From Paenibacillus macerans (GTDB taxonomy: Bacteria; Bacillota; Bacilli; Paenibacillales; Paenibacillaceae), in the NCBI RefSeq assembly GCF_900454495.1, contig NZ_UGSI01000001.1:186001-250000 (forward strand): 64,000 nucleotides of DNA, given 5' to 3'. This document shows, one piece after another, positions 8,171 to 16,459 of the stretch. Below the pieces are notes generated by a model. It saw only the letters and a program-made list of their open reading frames with translations. It searched no databases and was not told where the DNA came from. Position 1 is the first letter of the stretch. Each line of letters begins with the position of its first letter. The translations under genes were made by a program, and so were the position numbers.

Positions 8171-8953
8171 ATGACCCGAAACAAAGTCGAAATTTGCGGT
8201 GTCGATACCGCAAAATTGCCCGTTCTAACCAATGCGGAAATGCGTGAATTGTTCCACTCGTTGCAGCAGGACCACGTAAGATCAGCCAGAGAAAAGTTAG
8301 TGAATGGCAATCTGAGACTCGTGCTGAGCGTCATCCAGCGATTCAACAATCGGGGGGAGTATGTGGACGACCTGTTCCAGGTTGGCTGCATTGGACTCAT
8401 GAAAGCCATCGATAATTTCGATTTATCGCAAAACGTCAAGTTTTCGACCTACGCGGTGCCGATGATCATTGGGGAAATCCGCCGGTACTTGCGCGACAAC
8501 AATCCGATCCGCGTATCCCGCAGCCTCAGAGATATCGCCTACAAAGCGCTGCAAATGCGGGACAACCTAACCAACCAAAATTCGCGGGAGCCCACGATTT
8601 TCGAAATTTCGGAAGCGCTTGGTTTGCCGAAGGAAGATGTCGTGTTTGCCCTGGATGCGATCCAGGACCCGGTATCGCTGTTTGAGCCGATTTACCATGA
8701 CGGGGGAGACCCGATTTACGTCATGGATCAAATCAGCGACGATAAGAACAAGGATGTGTCATGGATTGAAGAAATCGCTTTGCGCGAGGCGATGCAGCGG
8801 CTCGGGCGCCGCGAAAAAATGATCCTTTCCATGCGTTTTTTTGAAGGCAAGACGCAAATGGAGGTGGCCGATGAGATCGGCATCTCCCAAGCCCAGGTAT
8901 CCCGGCTTGAGAAATCCGCTATTTTACAAATGCAAAAGCATGTGAAGTCGTAA
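8171..8953 (+). CDS. sigG: RNA polymerase sporulation sigma factor SigG
   Basis: 260 residues, the normal length for SigG (late forespore sigma factor). The N-terminus MTRNKVEICGVDTAKLPVL is characteristic. Region 2 (GNLRLVLSVIQRFNNRGEY, VDDLFQVGCIGLMKAIDNFD), region 3 (EPTIFEISEALGLPKEDVV) and the region 4 helix-turn-helix (TQMEVADEIGISQAQVSRLEK) are all present. It follows sigE by 91 bp that contain its own forespore-type promoter and a stem-loop, so its expression is probably uncoupled from spoIIG transcription. Confidence 0.96.
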   Translation: MTRNKVEICGVDTAKLPVLTNAEMRELFHSLQQDHVRSAREKLVNGNLRLVLSVIQRFNNRGEYVDDLFQVGCIGLMKAIDNFDLSQNVKFSTYAVPMIIGEIRRYLRDNNPIRVSRSLRDIAYKALQMRDNLTNQNSREPTIFEISEALGLPKEDVVFALDAIQDPVSLFEPIYHDGGDPIYVMDQISDDKNKDVSWIEEIALREAMQRLGRREKMILSMRFFEGKTQMEVADEIGISQAQVSRLEKSAILQMQKHVKS

Positions 8954-8959
8954 ATGACA

Positions 8960-8980
8960 GGTCCCTTGGGGGCCTTTTTT
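8960..8980 (+). terminator. Intrinsic terminator after sigG
   Basis: GGTCCC pairs with GGGGCC (one G-U) around a 3-nt loop, followed by six Ts, 6 bp after the stop codon. Confidence 0.75.
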
Positions 8981-9066
8981 AATGGAAACAAGCGTGTTAG
9001 ACTCGCTTACGATCATTGTGAACAACTCCATATCTTCCTAGCGTTAAGCTTCTGTAAAATTATATT

Positions 9067-9097
9067 AAGTTGAACCTTACAATCATTCGTTCAACTT
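9067..9097 (+). promoter_or_regulatory. 9-bp inverted repeat upstream of the MerR-type regulator
   Basis: AAGTTGAAC and GTTCAACTT are perfect arms with a 13-bp centre, 50 bp before the regulator start. It could be an operator or a leader hairpin. No hexamer pair is obvious around it, and its sequence differs from the operator at 9982-10012. Confidence 0.4.
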
Positions 9098-9146
9098 TAA
9101 ATAGCATGAAGCACTAGCGCGGATGGAGACGGACGGAGGGGGACGC

Positions 9147-9959
9147 ATGAAATATTGCATCGGCGAGTTTTCTTCGCTTCTGGGCATTACGAGGGATACG
9201 CTGCGGCTGTACGAAAAGCATGGCATCGTCCGGCCGGTGAAAGACCATAACAACAGCTACCGGTATTTTAACGATTTGGACGCCAGGGACCTGCTGATGA
9301 GCCGTTGGTACCGCAGCTTGCAAATCCCTTTGCAGGACGTGGCCGAACTGATCAAACATTCTTCCATAGACGCCGTATCGGCAAAGCTGAAGGCCAGCCG
9401 TGGGCAGCTTGAGGCGGAGATCCGCAAAAGCGCGATGCTGCTGAATAAACTGGACGAGCTGAACCGGGAGATCCAATCGATCGAAGCGTCCCTTTACCGG
9501 TGCAGCCTCAAACAGAAGCCCGGCTTATACCGCTTGAAGCAAACGGACAAAAACAGCCTGCTTAAAAACCGCGGCTTGGAAAAAACGGTTAACGCTTTGA
9601 TGGAAGTACTTCCGTATACATTTTATTGCTTTCGCATCGAGCGGGAGATCGTCCTGGCGGACAATTCGGATAATCTGGAGTACAGTTGGGGAATCACGGT
9701 GTCGGAGGACGATGCCGGGGAGCTTGGCTTGGAAATTCAGGATCATTTGGAATTTATCCCTGCGTCCAAGTGCGTTTCGGCGGTCATTGTATCCGCGGAT
9801 GGAGATCTTTTTACGAAAAGCGCGCTGCAATTTATGCTGGATCATGTGGACGAGCAGGGGTATTCGATTGGCGGAGACGTGATCGGGAAGCTGATGCTGA
9901 CGGAAAACCGGGACGGGAAAAAACGTTCGTATCTGGAGGTCAATATCCCGGTGTCGTGA
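9147..9959 (+). CDS. MerR-family transcriptional regulator
   Basis: 270 residues from ATG with GGAGGGGG upstream. Residues 1-70 form the winged helix-turn-helix of MerR proteins (IGEFSSLLGITRDTLRLYEKHGI, then SYRYFNDLDARDLLMSRWYRSL). A dimerisation coiled coil follows at about residues 75-115 (KLKASRGQLEAEIRKSAMLLNKLDELNREI). The C-terminal 150 residues may be a ligand-binding domain of the GyrI-like kind found in BmrR-type regulators; no cysteine cluster for metal sensing is seen. The downstream flavoprotein gene has a classical MerR operator-promoter, so this regulator most likely activates it. The inducer cannot be read from the sequence. Confidence 0.85.
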   Translation: MKYCIGEFSSLLGITRDTLRLYEKHGIVRPVKDHNNSYRYFNDLDARDLLMSRWYRSLQIPLQDVAELIKHSSIDAVSAKLKASRGQLEAEIRKSAMLLNKLDELNREIQSIEASLYRCSLKQKPGLYRLKQTDKNSLLKNRGLEKTVNALMEVLPYTFYCFRIEREIVLADNSDNLEYSWGITVSEDDAGELGLEIQDHLEFIPASKCVSAVIVSADGDLFTKSALQFMLDHVDEQGYSIGGDVIGKLMLTENRDGKKRSYLEVNIPVS

Positions 9960-9981
9960 TTAGGGGCTCTCGAAAGGGGAG

Positions 9982-10012
9982 TTGACCTTGGTGCCGCACC
10001 AAGGTTTAGACT
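9982..10012 (+). promoter_or_regulatory. MerR-type operator-promoter of the flavoprotein gene
   Basis: TTGACC (-35, 9982-9987) and TAGACT (-10, 10007-10012) are 19 bp apart. Between them lies the dyad CCTTGGTG-CCG-CACCAAGG. A 19-20 bp spacer centred on a dyad is the signature of promoters that MerR-family activators untwist. The dyad plus the T-run at 10012-10018 also resembles a terminator, but the hexamers and the neighbouring merR gene favour an operator. Confidence 0.75.
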
Positions 10013-10107
10013 TTTTTTGAAGCTGGCCGATGATGGAAATACGTAAGTTCATGTGAAAATAATCACGTTTCTGCGGCTTCGAATTATGGGGTAGGGGGAG
10101 GAACATC

Positions 10108-12057
10108 ATGAGCAGCAAAAAACGCTTCAAATCATGGTTGGTATTTACCGTTTGTCTTGCGCTGGCGGTTTCCGTGCTAAGCGGATGCCAGTCAGCGGGG
10201 AATTCCCGGGAATCCGGCCCATCGTCCGCGCCGGAACAATCTTCGTTTAAAGCCGGAACGTATACGGGGGAAGCCGAGGGGAAAGACGGAACGGTCAAAG
10301 TGGAAGTCACGATGGAAGAGCCGGATCAAATCAAGGACATTCAAATCGTCAGCCAAACCGAAACGGAAGGACTGGGCGATGCCGCGCTCGAAAAAATCAA
10401 AGAGCAGATTCTGCAAAATCAAACGTTGGCGGTGGACGCCGTCAGCGGCGCCAGCAAGTCGAGCGAAGCGATGCTGACCGCCGTGGAAAAGGCCGTGCAG
10501 CAGGCGGGCGGGGATCTAACGGCTCTGAAATCGGGCGGCGTGGCGAAAGCCGGCGAAGGCAAAACGGAAAAGCTCCAGGCTGACGTCGTCGTCGTCGGCG
10601 CGGGCGCATCCGGCGTGTCGGCCGCCGTTACGGCGGCGGATAAAGGAGCCAAAGTCATTATCGTGGAAAAAACTGGCGTTATCGGCGGCGCCAGCAACTT
10701 ATCGTGGGCAGGGAAATTTTACAACTCGTCCGCCGCGGTTGAAAACGGGATAAAGGTGAATGTCGAGCAAGAAATCGCCGACTGGATCGCCAACAACCAC
10801 TGGCGTGTGGACGCCGCTGCGATCCGCCAGTACGTCACCAAATCCGGTGAAACCTACGACTGGCTGAAAAGCAAAGGTTATGTCACGACGTTCCTGAACT
10901 TTGCCGGGGAACAGCTTCACGTGCTTCCGGCTTACGATACGCGGGAGCAGACGCTGCGCAAGATGCTGGCCGCATCCGTGGAGAAAAACGGCGGCCAGGT
11001 TATTACCGAAACGACGGCCAAAGAGCTGATGACCGATGCGAGCGGTGCGGTCGTCGGCGTAAAAGCCGCAAAGGCCGACGGCACGACCCTGGAAATTTCC
11101 GCGAAAAGCGTGGTCATGGCGACGGGCGGATACGCGGGCAACAAGGAAATGGTCAAGGAAGCGTTTGGCTTTGAAGGCGTAAATGGGGGCCTCGGCCAAA
11201 ACATCGGGGAGGGGCTGAAAATGTCCTGGGCGGTCGGCGCCAAAGTCCCGGACAACTTCGGCGGCCAAATGCTCCATCAGACGCTGGCGAGAGCGACGAG
11301 CGGTTTGAAAAAGGAATATTCCTCGTTTGAAGCCAGCTACCCGCTGATGCTGAGCTATCTTCCGACGCTGATGAACGTGGGGCCTTCGGGGGCCAGATTC
11401 AGGGACGAAGCGGCCACCTTGACGTCGGTAGCCGCGGCGAATACGAGCGCTTTTAACGGCCCTTACCACCTGGTCATCGTTTCGAAATCGCAGCTTGACG
11501 CCCTGGAAGCGAAAGGGATGAACGGCGTCAAGGCTCCGGGTCTTCCGGGGATGCCGCCGGAATTTTACGCCGACTTCTCCGATAAGTTCAAGCTCGACAC
11601 ACCGTGGACAAACGTAGAGCAAGTCTTTGAGTCCATGGTGAAAAACGGCGGCGGATATAAAGGCGATACGATCGGGGAATTGGCCCAAAACGCGGGAATG
11701 GACGCCGAGGTGTTCAAGGAGGCTTTCGATAACTATACCGTGGCCACAAAAACCGGAGTAGACACGGATTTCGGCAAAGCGAAGCAGTACCTGGTTCCGA
11801 TGGGCGAAGGGCCTTATTACGCGATCATCGCCGAAATCAACAACCTCGGTTCGGTCGGCGGCCTGCTCGTCAATCCCAAGTTTCAGGTTCTGGGCGAAGG
11901 CCGGGTGCCGATCAAAGGGCTTTATGCGGTTGGGCTCGAATCGGAAGGCGTGCTGTTTAACGATACTTATGTCGGCAACGGCGTAGGCATCGGCTACTCG
12001 TTCACTTCGGGGCGTCTCGGCGGCGAAAGCGCCGCGGCCGGCGCTCTCGGAAAATAA
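10108..12057 (+). CDS. Extracytoplasmic FMN/FAD flavoprotein reductase (fumarate/urocanate reductase-like lipoprotein)
   Basis: 649 residues. The lipoprotein signal has the lipobox VLSGC with Cys27. Residues about 48-132 form an FMN_bind domain with the covalent-flavin attachment motif D-A-V-S-G-A-S-K-S (110-118), where FMN is joined to Ser/Thr by the Ftp/ApbE transferase. From about residue 155 runs a FAD_binding_2 domain starting with the dinucleotide fold VVVGAGASGVSAAVTAAD (GAGASG at 164-169) and ending with the family motif YVGNGVGIGYSFTSGRLGGESAA. The protein belongs to the flavocytochrome-c/urocanate-reductase superfamily, which reduces alpha,beta-unsaturated carboxylates outside the cytoplasm in extracellular electron transfer. 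No haem CxxCH motif is present. The substrate is not identifiable. It is probably controlled by the adjacent MerR regulator. Confidence 0.85.
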   Translation: MSSKKRFKSWLVFTVCLALAVSVLSGCQSAGNSRESGPSSAPEQSSFKAGTYTGEAEGKDGTVKVEVTMEEPDQIKDIQIVSQTETEGLGDAALEKIKEQILQNQTLAVDAVSGASKSSEAMLTAVEKAVQQAGGDLTALKSGGVAKAGEGKTEKLQADVVVVGAGASGVSAAVTAADKGAKVIIVEKTGVIGGASNLSWAGKFYNSSAAVENGIKVNVEQEIADWIANNHWRVDAAAIRQYVTKSGETYDWLKSKGYVTTFLNFAGEQLHVLPAYDTREQTLRKMLAASVEKNGGQVITETTAKELMTDASGAVVGVKAAKADGTTLEISAKSVVMATGGYAGNKEMVKEAFGFEGVNGGLGQNIGEGLKMSWAVGAKVPDNFGGQMLHQTLARATSGLKKEYSSFEASYPLMLSYLPTLMNVGPSGARFRDEAATLTSVAAANTSAFNGPYHLVIVSKSQLDALEAKGMNGVKAPGLPGMPPEFYADFSDKFKLDTPWTNVEQVFESMVKNGGGYKGDTIGELAQNAGMDAEVFKEAFDNYTVATKTGVDTDFGKAKQYLVPMGEGPYYAIIAEINNLGSVGGLLVNPKFQVLGEGRVPIKGLYAVGLESEGVLFNDTYVGNGVGIGYSFTSGRLGGESAAAGALGK

Positions 12058-12077
12058 AAAAATAAGCCTTGCAATCC

Positions 12078-12126
12078 AAGGGACCTTTCCGTGCGGACCG
12101 CCGCGATCTTCGGAAAGGTCCCTTTT
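12078..12126 (+). terminator. Probable terminator after the flavoprotein gene
   Basis: AAGGGACCTTTCCG and CGGAAAGGTCCCTT are perfect 14-bp arms around a 19-nt loop, with only a short T tract. The strong stem directly after the gene suggests a terminator. Confidence 0.65.
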
Positions 12127-12234
12127 CCCGCTGTCGGAAGCGCATCAGCGGAAAAGCCGGATCATATAGTAAAGGGACGGAAAGTATTTGGCGGGACGGG
12201 GGCGTTAAACATGGACAATGTGGTGAGAGCGAGT

Positions 12235-12546
12235 ATGAAAATATCCGATTTTCAGACCAAGGATGTCATTAATGTGGTGGACGGAAAACGGCTGGGGCAT
12301 ATCAGCGACCTGGAGCTGGATTTGCGGCAGGGCGTGATCGAGGCGATCGTCGTACCGGTCAATACGAAATTCATGGGATTGTTCGGAGGCGGCAGCGATC
12401 TGATCATTCCCTGGAGAAATATCGTAAAAATCGGCTCCGACGTCGTGCTCGTGAAGATGGAGGAGCTGCGGGAACCAAGGGTGCAATCCGCATACGAAAC
12501 GACCGTGTACATCGACCGGGACGGCCGGGCGGAACGGCGCGGCTGA
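12235..12546 (+). CDS. ylmC: PRC-barrel protein of the YlmC/YmxH family
   Basis: 103 residues of a PRC-barrel-like beta protein (MKISDFQTKDVINVVDGKRLGHISDLELDLRQ..., then VPVNTKFMGLFGGGSDLIIPWRNIVKIGSDVVLV). YlmC/YmxH proteins are sporulation-associated and encoded between sigG and ylmD in Bacillales; the biochemical role is unknown. The ATG at 12235 has GGTGAG close upstream and gives the usual start. An in-frame ATG at 12211 is possible. Here the gene is separated from sigG by the MerR/flavoprotein pair. Confidence 0.8.
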   Translation: MKISDFQTKDVINVVDGKRLGHISDLELDLRQGVIEAIVVPVNTKFMGLFGGGSDLIIPWRNIVKIGSDVVLVKMEELREPRVQSAYETTVYIDRDGRAERRG

Positions 12547-12586
12547 TCCGCGAAAGGCAAAGCGAATTATGGTACACTTTAAGTAC

Positions 12587-12617
12587 GTGTTCAAAAAAAT
12601 CAGGTTTTCAGCACCGG
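12587..12617. repeat. Fragment of the 167-bp mobile repeat (one end only)
   Basis: This segment, starting GTGTTCAAAAA and continuing through TTTTCAGCACCG, matches one terminus of the repeats at 16659-16825 and 34181-34347. The rest of the repeat is absent. It lies just before the ylmD ribosome site. Confidence 0.5.
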
Positions 12618-12655
12618 GAGTGTTTGAAAAAAGCAAGATCAAAGGGAGATGGATG

Positions 12656-13507
12656 ATGGAACCGTTTATAAGAAATGCTATAGATCAGCAGCCGGAGCGT
12701 TTTGAACTGGAGGCTTGGCGCGATCTGGCGCCGGGCCTAAGCGCCGGCTTTACCGGACGCGGCGGGGGCGTAAGCAAACCGCCCTACGGCAGTTTGAATT
12801 TGGCTTATCATGTCGGGGACGATCCCTCGGACGTGTTGGAAAACCGGGGGCGCCTGGCCCGGGCGCTTGGCTTTTCCCCGGAGGGCTGGACATGCGGCGA
12901 ACAGGTGCACGGCGCGCAAATCGCCATCGTTCGGCAGGAGGACCGCGGCAAGGGGTATCTGGACCGGAGCAGCGCCTTTCAGGCGACGGACGGGCTGCTG
13001 ACCAATGTGCCGGAAGTTTTGCTGGCCTCCTTTTACGCCGATTGCGTACCGCTATATTTTGCCGATCCGGTCACCAAAACCGTCGGATTGGCTCATGCCG
13101 GATGGAAGGGGACCGTTCAGCTCATCGCCGGGAAGATGATCGAAACGATGGAACGCGAATTCGGCAGCCGGCGCTCCGACATTCGGACGGCGATCGGCCC
13201 GAGCATCGGAGAATGCTGCTATGAAGTGGACGAAGCGGTGATGGGTAAAGTCAGGGAGGCGCTGCCCGGCGCGGCGCCGGATATGCAAGGGGAGCCGATT
13301 TCGACGCCATCCAAGAACGAAGGCAAAACGATGCTGAACTTGAAAGAAATGAATCGAATCATTATGATTAAAGCAGGAATATTGCCGACTCATATCGAAT
13401 GTACAACATGGTGTACAAGCTGCCGTCCGGAAATGTTTTTCTCCTACCGCAAGCATAACGGGGTGACGGGGAGGATGGCGAGCTGGATTGGCATGAAAGA
13501 GAGGTGA
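12656..13507 (+). CDS. ylmD: YlmD/PgeF multicopper-oxidase-type (polyphenol oxidoreductase laccase family) protein
   Basis: 283 residues. The family motifs are all present: GEQVHG, SFYADCVPLYF, GLAHAGWKGT, SIGECCYEVD and TSCRPEMFFSYRKHNG, which supply the Cys/His metal- and nucleoside-binding residues. YfiH/PgeF proteins act on purine nucleosides and mis-incorporated peptidoglycan precursors (LACC1 family, established knowledge). The ATG at 12656 lies 7 bp after GGGAG; an ATG one codon earlier is also possible. The stop overlaps an alternative GTG start of ylmE, indicating translational coupling in the ylm cluster. Confidence 0.9.
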   Translation: MEPFIRNAIDQQPERFELEAWRDLAPGLSAGFTGRGGGVSKPPYGSLNLAYHVGDDPSDVLENRGRLARALGFSPEGWTCGEQVHGAQIAIVRQEDRGKGYLDRSSAFQATDGLLTNVPEVLLASFYADCVPLYFADPVTKTVGLAHAGWKGTVQLIAGKMIETMEREFGSRRSDIRTAIGPSIGECCYEVDEAVMGKVREALPGAAPDMQGEPISTPSKNEGKTMLNLKEMNRIIMIKAGILPTHIECTTWCTSCRPEMFFSYRKHNGVTGRMASWIGMKER

Positions 13508-13515
13508 TCCTTTCT

Positions 13516-14214
13516 TTGTCGCTGAAAGAACGGATAGAAATGGTGGAAGAGCGCATTCAAGCGGCCTGCAAGCGGAGCGGAAGAAACCGCGATGACGTGA
13601 ATATCGTTGCCGTCACCAAATACGTGTCGGCCGACATGACCCGTTCCGTGTTGGAGGAAGGGATACTTCATATCGGAGAAAACCGCCCTCAAGCGGCGGT
13701 GCCCAAATGGGAAGCGCTTGGCGGACAAGGGATATGGCATTTTATCGGCCATTTGCAAAGCAACAAAGTGAAGGACGTCGTCGGAAGATTCCAATACGTT
13801 CATTCGCTGGACCGGCTGTCGTTGGCCAAGGAGCTGGAGAAGCGGGCTGCGGCGTTGGATCTGACGGTTTCGGCTTTTTTGCAGGTCAACGTTTCCGGCG
13901 AAGCCTCCAAGCAGGGAGTAGCGCCGGAGGAAGCGGCCGCCTTGCTGCGGGAAACCGCTGGCCTGGCCCATGTTAAAATCATCGGCCTTATGACGATGGC
14001 GCCGATCGTGGACGATCCGGAATTGGCCAGACCGGTGTTCCGGAAGCTCCGGGAGCTGCGGGACGAGCTGAACGCCGGGGCGGGCGGGGCGCTTAAGGAA
14101 CCGCTGACGGAACTGTCGATGGGGATGTCGGGAGATTTTGAGGTGGCGATCGAAGAAGGGGCGACATGGGTGCGCCTTGGTACTCTTTTAGTAGGGAAAG
14201 GGGAAAAGACGTAA
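13516..14214 (+). CDS. ylmE: PLP-homeostasis protein YggS/YlmE
   Basis: 232 residues forming a single PLP-binding TIM barrel without a known reaction; the family maintains pyridoxal-phosphate and amino-acid balance. The PLP lysine is Lys35 in NIVAVTKYVSAD. HFIGHLQSNKVK and ELSMGMSGDFEVAIEEGATWVRLGTLLVG match the family. The TTG at 13516 is chosen because GAGGTGAT lies 8 bp upstream; the GTG at 13504 has no room for a ribosome site. The stop shares one base with the sepF start. Confidence 0.9.
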   Translation: MSLKERIEMVEERIQAACKRSGRNRDDVNIVAVTKYVSADMTRSVLEEGILHIGENRPQAAVPKWEALGGQGIWHFIGHLQSNKVKDVVGRFQYVHSLDRLSLAKELEKRAAALDLTVSAFLQVNVSGEASKQGVAPEEAAALLRETAGLAHVKIIGLMTMAPIVDDPELARPVFRKLRELRDELNAGAGGALKEPLTELSMGMSGDFEVAIEEGATWVRLGTLLVGKGEKT

Positions 14215-14660
14215 TGGGAGTCATGAACCGGTTCATGAATTTTCTGGGACTTCAGGAGGAAGAAGAAATCGTGGAGCGTGAAAAATTTCCCGCCCAGGAG
14301 GAAGAAATTGAAACCCCAAGCTTTGAACCCCGTAAAAATCAAAGAGGAAGCAACGTTGTCAGCATTCACTCCCAGAAAAACGTAAAAGTGATCCTTTATG
14401 AACCTCGTTCCTATGACGAGGCCCAGGAAATCGCCGACCATCTGCGTTCCCACCGGTCGGTGGTGGTTAATTTGCAGCGGGTCCGGAATGACCAAGCCTT
14501 GCGTATTATCGACTTTCTAAGCGGGACGATTTATGCGCTCAGCGGAAGCATCTCCAAAATCGGCAGCAATATTTTCCTGTGCACGCCGGATACGGTCGAG
14601 ATTCAAGGATCCATTACGGAAATGCTGGCCGAGGATTCCGATTACAACAGAATGAGGTGA
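14214..14660 (+). CDS. sepF: Cell division protein SepF
   Basis: 148 residues. The N-terminal amphipathic membrane helix MGVMNRFMNFLGLQE is followed by an acidic linker. The ring-forming SepF core begins at NVKVILYEPRSYDEAQEIADHLRSHRSVVVNLQRV. SepF anchors FtsZ to the membrane and aligns septa. The ATG overlaps the ylmE stop by one base (TAATG) and AAAGGGG lies upstream, so translation is coupled. Confidence 0.94.
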   Translation: MGVMNRFMNFLGLQEEEEIVEREKFPAQEEEIETPSFEPRKNQRGSNVVSIHSQKNVKVILYEPRSYDEAQEIADHLRSHRSVVVNLQRVRNDQALRIIDFLSGTIYALSGSISKIGSNIFLCTPDTVEIQGSITEMLAEDSDYNRMR

Positions 14661-14667
14661 TGACAGC

Positions 14668-14937
14668 TTGGTAGGAACTTTGTTGGACGTAGTTGACATA
14701 ATATATAGAATTTATTATTGGATGATAATAATCTATATATTTATGTCGTGGGTTCCGAATGTGCGTGAAAGCTTTATTGGCGAGTTTCTCGGAAAAATGG
14801 TCGAGCCTTATTTGGCCCCGTTTCGCCGGATCGTACCGCCTCTCGGGATGATTGATTTTTCCCCAATCGTTGCCTTGTTGGCACTTTGGCTAGCTTCTTT
14901 CGGATTAAAAAGTCTTTTGATTTTTGTCTTCGGGTAA
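14668..14937 (+). CDS. ylmG: YggT-family membrane protein YlmG
   Basis: 89 residues with two hydrophobic segments (IIYRIYYWMIIIYIFMSWV and IVALLALWLASFGLKSLLIFV). The motif SFIGEFLGKMVEPYLAPFRRIVPPLGMIDFSP between them is the YggT signature. The family is linked to membrane organisation of division and, in chloroplasts, nucleoid distribution. The TTG start has AGGTGATG 6 bp upstream and follows sepF by 7 bp. Confidence 0.9.
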   Translation: MVGTLLDVVDIIYRIYYWMIIIYIFMSWVPNVRESFIGEFLGKMVEPYLAPFRRIVPPLGMIDFSPIVALLALWLASFGLKSLLIFVFG

Positions 14938-14944
14938 TTTAGAT

Positions 14945-15727
14945 ATGCAGGCGGACATATACGAACATTTCAGGCCGGAGGAGCGTCCTTTTGCGGACCG
15001 GGCCTCAGAATGGGTAACGAATGCCGGGGAATACCACGAGGTCAAGCGAAGCGACTTCCTGGATCCGCGGCAGTGTTATATTTTGGAAACCTTGGCGAAC
15101 CGCCACCCTGATGTGCAAATCCGCTTTGACGGCGGGTACGAAGATGCGGAGCGCCGGCGGGCGCTCATTGCCCCGGATTACCGGGATCTGAGCCAGGAGC
15201 CGATGGGACTGAAAGTGCTCAGCATTGCCTCGGGGGACCAAAAATTCATTTCGCTCCAGCATGGGGACTATTTAGGCGCTATTTTGGGACTTGGACTCAA
15301 GCGGGATAAAATCGGCGACATTCATGTGCGTGAAGACGGCTGCCATGTCGTTGTCGCCGAAGAGATCGCCCCGTTCCTCAATTTAAATCTTCATCAGGTG
15401 CATCGGGTTGGCGTGATCACGGATATTTTGGAGCCAAGCGAGTTGAAAACGGCGGAAAAAGAGCTCGCACCGATGGATTTGACGGTGGCTTCGTTAAGGC
15501 TGGACGGAATTGTGAGCGATGTATTCCATTTAAGCCGCAGCAAAGTGCTGATTCCGATCAAGGCGGGCCGCTGCCGGGTCAACTGGCGGACGGAGGAGGA
15601 CCCTTCCAAGCCGTTGAAGGCGGGCGACATTGTGGCGCTGCAGGGGTTCGGCCGTTTTAAAGTGCTTGAAACGGAAGGGCTTACGAAAAAAGGCCGGCAT
15701 CGTGTCAAAATCGGCAAATTTGTGTGA
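14945..15727 (+). CDS. ylmH: S4-domain RNA-binding protein YlmH
   Basis: 260 residues. An N-terminal YlmH-specific domain (IYEHFRPEERPFADRASEWV..., IASGDQKFISLQHGDYLGAILGLG) is followed by a C-terminal S4 RNA-binding domain from about residue 180 (LTVASLRLDGIVSDVFHLSRSK...). YlmH/RqcP-type S4 proteins act on 50S-associated peptidyl-tRNA and in ribosome rescue; that role is from relatives. The ATG at 14945 lacks a clear ribosome site; a TTG at 14924 inside ylmG would add seven residues. Coupling to ylmG translation is likely. Confidence 0.88.
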   Translation: MQADIYEHFRPEERPFADRASEWVTNAGEYHEVKRSDFLDPRQCYILETLANRHPDVQIRFDGGYEDAERRRALIAPDYRDLSQEPMGLKVLSIASGDQKFISLQHGDYLGAILGLGLKRDKIGDIHVREDGCHVVVAEEIAPFLNLNLHQVHRVGVITDILEPSELKTAEKELAPMDLTVASLRLDGIVSDVFHLSRSKVLIPIKAGRCRVNWRTEEDPSKPLKAGDIVALQGFGRFKVLETEGLTKKGRHRVKIGKFV

Positions 15728-15847
15728 AGCTTTTGCAGGAGATGGCGGATTCTTGTCGAATTAGTAGTCTCGTACTGTTCCGTAATGTCTGAGTTCAAGA
15801 GGTCGGATTTTTTAGCACAACCTCTAAATATCGTGAATATCTAACGC

Positions 15848-15870
15848 CTTCCCGTCCGTCGGGAAGTTTT
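15848..15870 (+). terminator. Hairpin with short T-run between ylmH and divIVA
   Basis: CTTCCCG and CGGGAAG pair around 5 nt, followed by TTTT. It lies 22 bp before the divIVA start, so it may attenuate read-through into divIVA. Confidence 0.5.
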
Positions 15871-15892
15871 GAAATTTGAGGAGGTGGGGATC

Positions 15893-16399
15893 ATGCCATT
15901 AACGCCGCTGGATATACATAACAAGGAGTTCTCCAGACGTATTCGCGGTTATGACGAGGATGAAGTCAACGAATTTCTTGACCAGGTGATCAAGGATTAC
16001 GAAATCGTGATCCGGGAGAATAAGGAGCTCCACAACCAGTTGTTGGCTATGCAGGAGAAGTTGGATCACTTTGCCACGATTGAAGAAACGCTGAGCAAAA
16101 CGATCATCGTCGCCCAGGAGGCGGCGGATGAAGTAAAGAACAACGCGAAAAAAGAAGCGCAGCTGATCGTGAAGGAAGCGGAGAAAAACGCCGACCGGAT
16201 CGTCAACGAGTCGCTGGCCAAATCGCGTAAAATCGCCATGGAGGTCGAGGAGCTGAAAAAGCAGGCTTCCATCTACCGGGCCAGATTCCGCACGCTTGTG
16301 GAGGCGCAGCTTGATCTGCTGAGCAGCGACAGCTGGGATGCGCTGGAAACGCGCGAGCGCCCCGCGGATAAAGCGCAGGAAGTTCAGGAATTGTATTAA
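15893..16399 (+). CDS. divIVA: DivIVA-domain cell pole/septum protein
   Basis: 168 residues. The N-terminal lipid-binding domain (MPLTPLDIHNKEFSRRIRGYDEDEVNEFLDQV) is followed by long coiled coils up to about residue 140. DivIVA senses negative membrane curvature and recruits division-site and polar partners. The ATG at 15893 follows GAGGAGGTGGGG with good spacing. It closes the ylm cluster, as in Bacillus, and ileS follows. Confidence 0.94.
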   Translation: MPLTPLDIHNKEFSRRIRGYDEDEVNEFLDQVIKDYEIVIRENKELHNQLLAMQEKLDHFATIEETLSKTIIVAQEAADEVKNNAKKEAQLIVKEAEKNADRIVNESLAKSRKIAMEVEELKKQASIYRARFRTLVEAQLDLLSSDSWDALETRERPADKAQEVQELY

Positions 16400-16424
16400 T
16401 GCATGTCGCAACGTCTATAGAATA

Positions 16425-16453
16425 TTGACATGCGGCTGGCGAATGCGTTATAA
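16425..16453 (+). promoter_or_regulatory. Sigma-A promoter of the ileS T-box leader
   Basis: A consensus TTGACA (16425-16430), 17 bp and TTATAA (16448-16453) sit just after divIVA and before the T-box leader. Confidence 0.75.
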
Positions 16454-16459
16454 CTATGA

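Noticed and set aside
9985..10018. Hairpin with T-run read as terminator of the merR gene
   Set aside because: The dyad lies exactly between good -35 and -10 hexamers with a 19-bp spacer, so a MerR operator explains it better; a double role is not excluded.
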